A DNA stretch of 64,000 nucleotides from JBBROS01 sp963752225 (lineage in GTDB: Bacteria > Pseudomonadota > Alphaproteobacteria > Acetobacterales > Acetobacteraceae): NCBI GenBank assembly GCA_963752225.1, contig CAVVXS010000009.1, positions 558,001-622,000 of the forward strand. Direction: 5' to 3'. The notes under the pieces were generated by a model. The model had not been told where the DNA came from, made no database searches, and saw only the letters and a program-made list of their open reading frames with translations. Within the stretch, counting starts at the first letter, position 1. Every line of letters starts with the position of its first letter. A program made the position numbers and the translations under genes. Positions 57,694-64,000 of the stretch are shown here, in pieces.

Positions 57694-58854
57694 TCAGCGG
57701 CCGCCGACGCGCTCCGCCGGCAGTGTCGCCCGGGTCTGTTCCCGCGTTTGGCGGGCGATGACCGCCTCCTCGTCGGTCGGGATCACCCAGACCTCGACGG
57801 CCGAACCGGCCGGGCTGATCCGCCCCGGCGCCGGCCGGCCGGGGTCCACGGCCACGCCCAGCCAGCGAAGGTGGTCGGCCACCAGGGCCCGCACCCGCGC
57901 GTCGTGCTCGCCGATGCCGCCGGTGAACACGAAGCCGTCGAGCCCGCCCAGCGCCGCCATCAGCCCGCCCGCGAGCTGCGCCACGCGGTAGGCGAACAGC
58001 TCGACCGCTGCCCCGGCCGCCGGCGCCTCGCTGCCGTGGAGTTGGCGCATGTCGGCCGATACGCCCGACGCTCCGAGCAGCCCGGCCTCGTGATACAGCA
58101 GATGCTCGACCTCGGCGGCCGGCATGCCCCGCTCCTGCAGCAGGTAAAGCACCACGCCGGGATCGAGGCTGCCGCAGCGGGTGCCCATCACCAGGCCGTC
58201 GAGCGGCGTGGTGCCCATGGTGGTCTCGACGCTGCGCCCGGCAGCGAGTGCGCACAGGCTGGCGCCGCTGCCGAGATGGGCGACGATCACCCGGCCGGCC
58301 GCCAGCGGCGGCGCAAGCTGCCCGGCGATCCACTCGTAGGACAGGCCATGAAACCCGTAGCGGCGCAGGCCGAAGCGGTCCGGCAAGGCCCAGCGCCGGG
58401 CGACGCCGGGCAAGGTGCGGTGGAACGCGGTGTCGAAGCAGGCGACTTGCGGCAGCGCCGGCCGGGCGGCGGATACGGCGCGGATGGCGGCGACGTTGTG
58501 CGTCTGGTGCAGCGGGGCCAGCGGCGACAACGCCTCCATGTCCGCCAGCACCGCGTCGTCGATCCGCGCCGGGCCGGTGAAGTGGTCGCCGCCATGCACG
58601 ATCCGGTGCCCAACCGCCTCCAGAGCCGGACCGCCCAAATGCGCCGTCACCCAGTCGAACAAAGCCGGCAGCACGGCCTCGTGCCCGGTGCCGGACGCGG
58701 CGGGCGGGTCCAGCGCCGCCCCGTGGGCGTCCCGCGCCGAGGCTTGCGGGGCGTGGGTGATGTTTTCGAACTCGCCGCGCAGCATCGCGCCGCACTCGTC
58801 GAACAGCGCGAATTTCAGGCTGCTCGACCCGGCGTTCAGCGTGAGGACGGCCAT
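57694..58854 (-). CDS. ackA: acetate kinase
   Basis: The 386-aa ASKHA-fold kinase converts acetyl phosphate and ADP to acetate and ATP. The N-terminal phosphate loop LTLNAGSSSLKFALF, the HRIVHGGDHF motif, CFDTAFHRTLPG, and GFVFTGGIGEHDARVR are all present. Its ATG overlaps the xfp stop (TGATG), so the two are co-translated. Next to a phosphoketolase it would harvest ATP from acetyl phosphate made by splitting xylulose- or fructose-phosphate. Confidence 0.95.
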   Translation of the reverse strand: MAVLTLNAGSSSLKFALFDECGAMLRGEFENITHAPQASARDAHGAALDPPAASGTGHEAVLPALFDWVTAHLGGPALEAVGHRIVHGGDHFTGPARIDDAVLADMEALSPLAPLHQTHNVAAIRAVSAARPALPQVACFDTAFHRTLPGVARRWALPDRFGLRRYGFHGLSYEWIAGQLAPPLAAGRVIVAHLGSGASLCALAAGRSVETTMGTTPLDGLVMGTRCGSLDPGVVLYLLQERGMPAAEVEHLLYHEAGLLGASGVSADMRQLHGSEAPAAGAAVELFAYRVAQLAGGLMAALGGLDGFVFTGGIGEHDARVRALVADHLRWLGVAVDPGRPAPGRISPAGSAVEVWVIPTDEEAVIARQTREQTRATLPAERVGGR

Positions 58855-61190
58855 CAGTCGCCCCAGCGCCAGTCCCGCACCTCCGGCATGTCCTGGCCAT
58901 GCGCCCGCACATAGGCCGTGTGATCGACCAACCGGTTGCGCAGGTACTGCACCAGGTGTGCCGACACGTCGGTCATCCGCGGCACCCGCTCGACGGCGGC
59001 CATCGCCAGGTGGAAGCGGTCGAGCCCGTTCAGCACCGTCATGTCGAACGGCGTGGTGGTGGTGCCCTCCTCGCGGAAGCCGTGCACGTGGAAGCGGTCC
59101 GCATTGGAACGGCCGTGCAGCAGCCGGTGCACCACCCAAGGGTAGCCGTGGAAGGCGAAGATGACCGGCTTGTCGAGCGTGAACAGGCTGTCGAATACGC
59201 TGGTCGGCAGGCCGTGCGGATGCTCGCCGGGCGGCTGCAGCGCCATCAGGTCCACCACGTTGACGAACCGCACGCGCAAATCCGGCATGTGCCGGCGCAG
59301 GATGTCGGTCGCGGCCAGCGCTTCCATGGTCGGCACGTCGCCGGCGCAGGCCATCACCACGTCGGGTACCTCCCCGTGGTCGTTGCTGGCCCATTCCCAC
59401 ATGCCGGCGCCGGCGGCGCAGTGGCGGACCGCGGCGTCGCAGTCGAGGTATTGCAGCGCCGGCTGCTTGCCGGCGACGATCACGTTGACGTAGCCGCGGC
59501 TGCGCAGGCAGTGGTCGGCGACGCTCAGCAGGGTGTTGGCGTCGGGCGGCAGGTAGATGCGCACCACCGACGCCTTCTTGTTGGCGACGTGGCCGATGAA
59601 GCCCGGATCCTGGTGGCTGAAGCCGTTATGGTCCTGCCGCCAGACGTGGCTGGTGAGCAGGTAGTTGAGGCTGGCGATCGGCCGCCGCCACGGCAGCCGT
59701 GCCGCGCCCTCGAGCCACTTGGCATGCTGGTTGAACATGCTGTCGATGATGTGGATGAAGGCCTCGTAGCAGCTGAACAGGCCGTGCCGCCCGGTCAGCA
59801 GGTAGCCCTCCAGCCAGCCCTGGCAGAGGTGCTCGCTCAGCACCTCCATCACCCGCCCGTCCGGCGCCACGTGGTCGTCGGTCGGCAGGCGTTCGCCCAT
59901 GCTGGCGCGGTCCGTGACCTCGAACACGGCGTCGAGCCGGTTGCTGGTGGTCTCATCCGGGCCGAACAGGCGGAACGTCTGCATGTTCCGCTTCATGATG
60001 TCGCGCACGAAGCCGCCCAGGACCCGCGTGGCCTCGCCTTCGGCGGTTCCCGGCGCCTCGACCTCGACCGCGTAGTCGCGGAAGTCCGGCAGGTCGAGGT
60101 CGCGCAGCAGCATGCCGCCATTGGCGTGGGGGCTGGCGCCCATGGTCTTGGCCGGCACCTGATCGAGGATCGCCTGGACCGGGTGTCCGTCGGCGTCGAA
60201 CAGTTCCTCGGCACGGTAGCTGCGCATCCAGTCCTCGAGCTGCTGCAGCCGCTCCGGATGGGCGTCGAGCTTGTCGAGCGGCACCTGGTGGGCGCGCCAG
60301 GTGCCTTCGACCGGCTTGTTGTCCACCGTTTTCGGCCCGGTCCAACCCTTCGGTGAGCGCAGGATGATCATCGGCCAGGCCGGGCGCTTCTCGTCGCCGT
60401 CACGCGCCGCCTGCTGGATCGCGGCAATGCGGTCGAGCGCCTCGTCCAGCGCGCGCGCCATCGCCCGGTGCATCGGCATCGCCTCATGGCCGGCGACGAT
60501 CACCGGTGCCCAGCCATAGCCGCGGAACAGCGACAGCAGCTCCTCTTCCGGGATGCGCGCCAGCACCGTCGGCCCGGCGATCTTGTAGCCGTTGAGATGC
60601 AGGATCGGCAGCACTGCGCCGTCGCGGGCCGGGTCGAGGAACTTGGTGCCGTGCCAGCTCGCGGCCATGGCGCCGGTCTCGGCCTCCCCGTCGCCGACGA
60701 CGCAGGTGGCGATCAGGTTCGGGGTGTCGAACACCGCTCCGCTGGCATGCAGCATGGCGTAGCCGAGCTCGCCGCCCTCGTTGATCGAGCCCGGCACGTT
60801 GGAGGCGTCGTGGCTCGGGATGCCGCCGGGGAAGCTGAACTGCCGGAACAGCTTGCCCATGCCGGCGAGGTTGCGCGGGATTGCCGGCACCATCTCGGAG
60901 TAGCTGCCCTCGAGCCAGGTGGACGCGACCATCCCGGGGCCGCCATGGCCGGGGCCGCAGACGTAGATCATGTCGAGGTCGCGCGCTTGGATCACGCGGT
61001 TGAGGTGGGCGTAGATGAAGTTGAGCCCCGGCGTCGTGCCCCAATGGCCGAGCAGGCGCGGCTTCACCTTGTCGATCGTGAGCGGCTCCCGCAGCATCGG
61101 GTCCTGGCCCATCAGGTAGATCTGGCCGACGGACAGGTAGTTGGCCGCGCGCCACCACAGGTCGAGCTTGGCGAGGGTCTCGTCGTTCAT
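58854..61190 (-). CDS. xfp: phosphoketolase
   Basis: The 778-aa thiamine diphosphate enzyme splits xylulose 5-phosphate (and often fructose 6-phosphate) with phosphate to acetyl phosphate and glyceraldehyde (or erythrose) phosphate. Motifs include YVCGPGHGGPGMVA, FPGGIPSHDASNVPGSINEGG, the cofactor sequence VGDGEAETGAMAASWHG, and LLTSHVWRQDHNGFSHQDPG. GGAG eight bases before the ATG at 61190 sets the start. Acetate kinase follows directly. Phosphoketolase is common in acetic acid bacteria and their relatives. Confidence 0.96.
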   Translation of the reverse strand: MNDETLAKLDLWWRAANYLSVGQIYLMGQDPMLREPLTIDKVKPRLLGHWGTTPGLNFIYAHLNRVIQARDLDMIYVCGPGHGGPGMVASTWLEGSYSEMVPAIPRNLAGMGKLFRQFSFPGGIPSHDASNVPGSINEGGELGYAMLHASGAVFDTPNLIATCVVGDGEAETGAMAASWHGTKFLDPARDGAVLPILHLNGYKIAGPTVLARIPEEELLSLFRGYGWAPVIVAGHEAMPMHRAMARALDEALDRIAAIQQAARDGDEKRPAWPMIILRSPKGWTGPKTVDNKPVEGTWRAHQVPLDKLDAHPERLQQLEDWMRSYRAEELFDADGHPVQAILDQVPAKTMGASPHANGGMLLRDLDLPDFRDYAVEVEAPGTAEGEATRVLGGFVRDIMKRNMQTFRLFGPDETTSNRLDAVFEVTDRASMGERLPTDDHVAPDGRVMEVLSEHLCQGWLEGYLLTGRHGLFSCYEAFIHIIDSMFNQHAKWLEGAARLPWRRPIASLNYLLTSHVWRQDHNGFSHQDPGFIGHVANKKASVVRIYLPPDANTLLSVADHCLRSRGYVNVIVAGKQPALQYLDCDAAVRHCAAGAGMWEWASNDHGEVPDVVMACAGDVPTMEALAATDILRRHMPDLRVRFVNVVDLMALQPPGEHPHGLPTSVFDSLFTLDKPVIFAFHGYPWVVHRLLHGRSNADRFHVHGFREEGTTTTPFDMTVLNGLDRFHLAMAAVERVPRMTDVSAHLVQYLRNRLVDHTAYVRAHGQDMPEVRDWRWGD

Positions 61191-61296
61191 GGTCGCGCTC
61201 CGTTGCCGTGGACCGTCCTGGCCCATGACACGCGCGCCGCCCGGGCGCCACCACGCTCGCGCCCTTGTGTGAGGCACGGGCGGGGCGGCGGCCCGG

Positions 61297-63165
61297 TCAC
61301 ACGATGTCGAACCGCAGCATCATGGCGTGGTCCTCGTGCACGACGTTGTGGCAGTGCATGACGTAACGGCCGCGCATGTCGCGGAAGCGGAAGAACAGCC
61401 GATACTCGAAGTTGTTGGCGAGCGGCACGACGTCCGACCGCGAGTACTCGATGCGCCCATCGACGACGGCGTTCGGCGTCGGCGCCACGCCGTTGCGCGC
61501 CAGCACGCGGCATTCCTCGAAATGGGCGTGGATCGGGTGCGCCCATCCGCCGCCGCCGTTTTGGAAGATCCAGACCTCCTCGGCGTTCTCGCCGGGCGTC
61601 GCCTGGATCGTCTGCTCGTCCCACAACTTGCCGTTGATGGCCCAGGCGCCGTTCTGCCGGTTGAAGATGAAGCGCCGGGTCTTGAGCTTCTCCGCCCGGG
61701 CGATCAGCGCACCCAGATCGGGATCCGGCAGGTCACGCAGCTTGTATGGCCCAAGCTTCGGGTCCGCCGGATCGCGGCTGTAATCCGGGGCGGCGGCGCG
61801 GACGTTGAGCTGCAGCAAGGGGATGCCCGGCGTCAGGATCTTGAAGGTGGGTCCGCGGCCGTTCACCTGCTCGAGGCGGTTGACGAAATAAAGCTTGGTC
61901 GCGTCGTACTTCGCGAAGTCGACGATGATGTCGACCCGGGCCGCCACCGGCAGGCGCACGCTGGTGACCTGCACGGCTTGCGGCAGCAGGTTGCCGTCGT
62001 TGGACACCTGCCAGAACGGCAGGAAGTTCTTGCCGTCGAACAGCGCCACCTCGATCCAACGGGACGGCCCCGGATTGTAGAGGCGCAGCCGGTAGCGGCG
62101 TTTCGCCACATCGAAGTAAGGCTGGATGGCGCCGTTGGCGGTGAAGCGGTCGCCGAGGATGCCGTCGAGGTTGAACAGATCGAACACGAGCTGAAAGTCG
62201 CGGTCGAACAGGAAGTCGTTGAAGAAGATCGGCACGTCGAACTCGCCGCTCGGCAGCCGCAGCCCGGTTGTTTCATCGCCGGTGTCGAGCGTGTCGGAGA
62301 TCAGATAGGGCCCGGCCATTCCCTTGTAGACGTTTTGCGCCGTGAAATCGACGTGGTGGTCGTGGTACCACAACGTACCCAGCCCCTCTCGCAGGTCGCC
62401 GGTTGCCGTGGCCGAGGCAGAGAACCCAGGATAGGCGCTGAGGTAGTGGTAGTCCTTGAAGCCAAGCGGGTTGACCGGGATCGGGTCGTTGATCGAGTTG
62501 ACGACGTCGGTTGGGAAGCCGTCGCTTTCCGAAGGCGTATGGGCGTTGTGCAGGTGGGTGGCGAACTCGGCGATGCCGAAGTCGACCGGTTTGCGCACCG
62601 AGGGCAGGTGGTTGTGGATGCGCAGCAGCACCGGCTCGCCGATCGTCGCCTTCAGCAGCGGCCCGGGATAGGTGCCGTCGAACCCCCAGATCGTGGTCGG
62701 TCCGTAGTCGGGATGAACCTTGACCTGCGCCTCCTGCAGGAACAGTTCGTAGAACCGCCGGGGCGGGAGGCGGCCGCCATACCCGGTCTCCGGATCGTAG
62801 GTGAAGAATTGGTGGTGGATCCGCTGCGTGCCTTCCACCACGGTGGTCCCGTCCGGCGGTCCACCGGTCATGGCGCCGGGCGTGGTCGACGCCTTGGGGT
62901 TGATGCGCGGCATCGGCTGCGCCCACGGCCGGGCGGGCGGGCTGGCCGGAACGTTGTCGGCGCTCTGCAGCGTCCGCCCGTCGCTGTTGAGCTGCCCGTC
63001 GGTCGACGACGTCACGCCGGCGCTCAAGCCGTGCTTGGCGAGCAAGGTGCCACCCGCCGTCAGAAGGCCGAGCCGGGTCATCTCGCGCCGGGTCAGCTTG
63101 GCGCGGACGATCTCCTGCCGATTACGTTGCGCCGTCAAAGCGAGCCTGTCGCGCCAATCCACCAT
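61297..63165 (-). CDS. Tat-exported multicopper oxidase (CotA/bilirubin oxidase-like)
   Basis: The 622-aa protein has a twin-arginine signal (LTRREMTRLGLLTAGG, RR at 26-27) and three cupredoxin domains. Copper ligands are clear: THLHNAHT (about 202), LWYHDHHVDF (about 262), HPIHAHFEE (about 540) and the terminal MHCHNVVHEDHAMM (about 601), which closely matches bilirubin oxidase and CotA laccase types with a methionine axial ligand. It should couple oxidation of metals or phenolics to oxygen reduction in the periplasm. A weak promoter-like pair lies at 63268-63296. Confidence 0.9.
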   Translation of the reverse strand: MVDWRDRLALTAQRNRQEIVRAKLTRREMTRLGLLTAGGTLLAKHGLSAGVTSSTDGQLNSDGRTLQSADNVPASPPARPWAQPMPRINPKASTTPGAMTGGPPDGTTVVEGTQRIHHQFFTYDPETGYGGRLPPRRFYELFLQEAQVKVHPDYGPTTIWGFDGTYPGPLLKATIGEPVLLRIHNHLPSVRKPVDFGIAEFATHLHNAHTPSESDGFPTDVVNSINDPIPVNPLGFKDYHYLSAYPGFSASATATGDLREGLGTLWYHDHHVDFTAQNVYKGMAGPYLISDTLDTGDETTGLRLPSGEFDVPIFFNDFLFDRDFQLVFDLFNLDGILGDRFTANGAIQPYFDVAKRRYRLRLYNPGPSRWIEVALFDGKNFLPFWQVSNDGNLLPQAVQVTSVRLPVAARVDIIVDFAKYDATKLYFVNRLEQVNGRGPTFKILTPGIPLLQLNVRAAAPDYSRDPADPKLGPYKLRDLPDPDLGALIARAEKLKTRRFIFNRQNGAWAINGKLWDEQTIQATPGENAEEVWIFQNGGGGWAHPIHAHFEECRVLARNGVAPTPNAVVDGRIEYSRSDVVPLANNFEYRLFFRFRDMRGRYVMHCHNVVHEDHAMMLRFDIV

Positions 63166-63359
63166 GTGTCGACCCCGTTTTGCCGCGACGCAGGGGAGAA
63201 CGATGTGCGGCGGCAACGAGGATGCTAGGGCCGATCCCGACGTTCGGCAGTCTCGGCAAATAACTGTATTATGGTAATTGAGACGGCATTGCGGAACTCG
63301 CGTTCGTCCCCACGACGCCGAGCGGATGCGTCAAACGCGGGCTCGGCGCTTGCCGGTTG

Positions 63360-64000
63360 TCAGCCGGCGGCCGTGCGCGAGCGCGGGGCGAGCCTCATGC
63401 GCAACCCGACCGGCGACATCGCGAACGCCAGCCGCTCCCGCGGCGGGGCGCCGCCCGCCGTGCCGACCTCGAGCAGCGTGAAGTTCCGGGCGATGGTCGC
63501 CAGCACCATCTTCATCTCGAGCATCGCAAGGAACCGTCCGGGGCAGACCCGCGGACCGGCGCCGAACGGCATCGACGCTGCGGTCAGTGTGCGGTCGCCG
63601 GAACCCGGATCCCGCCATCGGCCAGGCCGGAATGCGCCGGCGTCGGCCGCGACACCGGGGTCGACCGCGCCGGGGCGCATGGCGCAGATCACGAAGCTTC
63701 CAGCCGGCAGCGTCAGGTCGCCGATCGTGGTCGTGACGTTGCTTTCGACGTAGTTGAGCGGCCCCACCGGCCGCAGCCGCATCGACTCGTTGCAGCAATC
63801 CTCGGCCAGCTTGAGCCCGTTGGCCTGCTCGACGCTGCGCGGAACCGCGTCCGCGCCCAGCGCAGCATCCGCCTCGGCCACTAGCGCGTCCCAAGCCTCC
63901 CGATGCGTGTGCAGCAGGTACAAGGTCCAAGCGAGCGTGTTCGCGGTGGTGTCCTCACCCGCCAGCAGCATGGTGAAGACGTTGCCGGCGACTTCCGCTT
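63360..64000 (-). CDS. cytochrome P450, C-terminal part (cut by window edge)
   Basis: Only the last 213 or so residues are present; the 5' part is beyond the right edge. The I-helix MLLAGEDTTANTLAWTLYLL, the ExxR motif in NESMRLRP, and the heme-binding FGAGPRVCPGRFLA with its cysteine ligand are all visible, so this half is intact. No electron-transfer partner is adjacent in the window. The substrate cannot be named. Confidence 0.9.
   Translation of the reverse strand, partial: AEVAGNVFTMLLAGEDTTANTLAWTLYLLHTHREAWDALVAEADAALGADAVPRSVEQANGLKLAEDCCNESMRLRPVGPLNYVESNVTTTIGDLTLPAGSFVICAMRPGAVDPGVAADAGAFRPGRWRDPGSGDRTLTAASMPFGAGPRVCPGRFLAMLEMKMVLATIARNFTLLEVGTAGGAPPRERLAFAMSPVGLRMRLAPRSRTAAG

Noticed and set aside
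1..64000. CRISPR array, insertion sequence, prophage or plasmid origin
   Set aside because: No regularly spaced repeats, transposase, phage or replication protein motifs were found. The repeats present are single hairpins or short coding tandem repeats.

Overview
The window is a very GC-rich alphaproteobacterial chromosome segment. The marker genes fit the Rhodospirillales/Acetobacteraceae: a COQ7-type ubiquinone hydroxylase, a PopZ-family (DUF2497) gene upstream of valS, an aapJQMP amino-acid transporter, a phosphoketolase with acetate kinase, and a crtI-crtB operon behind a promoter carrying a TGT-N12-ACA box of the kind bound by CrtJ/PpsR in purple bacteria. The assignment is inference. 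It suggests a phototroph or a close relative of one. Coding density is high, and many neighbours overlap by 1-8 bases (ATGA, GTGA or TGATG junctions). I see no insertion sequence, integrase, phage gene, CRISPR array or rRNA, and only one tRNA.

Layout. 1-6.2 kb (minus): two leucyl aminopeptidase paralogues followed by atpH-atpA-atpG; the rest of the ATP synthase operon lies beyond the left edge. 6.3-8.5 kb (plus): cysQ, tsaC and a GtrA-family membrane gene. 8.6-11.3 kb: serine-glyoxylate aminotransferase and, divergently, an orphan radical SAM protein. 11.4-14.1 kb (minus): crtI-crtB and a previously untracked 51-aa membrane protein. 14.3-19.7 kb: exported proteins, a phosphodiesterase-like protein, an ABC-F ATPase and ndk. 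19.7-26.6 kb: a second carotenoid locus whose gene set (aldehyde dehydrogenase, two CrtN/CrtI-type oxidoreductases, acyltransferase, glycosyltransferase) resembles staphyloxanthin-type C30 pathways. 26.6-29.9 kb: two small [2Fe-2S] proteins, coq7, dsbB, a GST and a glycosyltransferase. 30-35.3 kb (plus): ggt, trmO, an M20 peptidase, a solute-binding protein and two exported unknowns. 35.3-43.1 kb (minus): a DUF1810 gene, ilvD, valS, a popZ-like gene, tolC and a PCMT-like gene. 43.2-47.3 kb: tRNA-Cys, then a three-gene cassette (acyltransferase, sugar aminotransferase, flavin monooxygenase). 47.5-51.5 kb: rsmA, phnM and an fsr-like MFS pump. 51.6-56.1 kb: aapJQMP. 56.1-64 kb (minus): exported and membrane proteins, ackA-xfp, a Tat-exported multicopper oxidase and the 3' part of a cytochrome P450 gene cut by the right edge.

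Together the genes describe energy metabolism, amino-acid and peptide salvage, C2/C1 metabolism, tRNA t6A modification, and what look like two separate carotenoid routes. Dispersed perfect palindromes with 3-5 base loops sit at several gene ends, especially between convergent genes, and probably act as terminators or REP-like repeats. No dedicated transcription regulator is encoded in the window.
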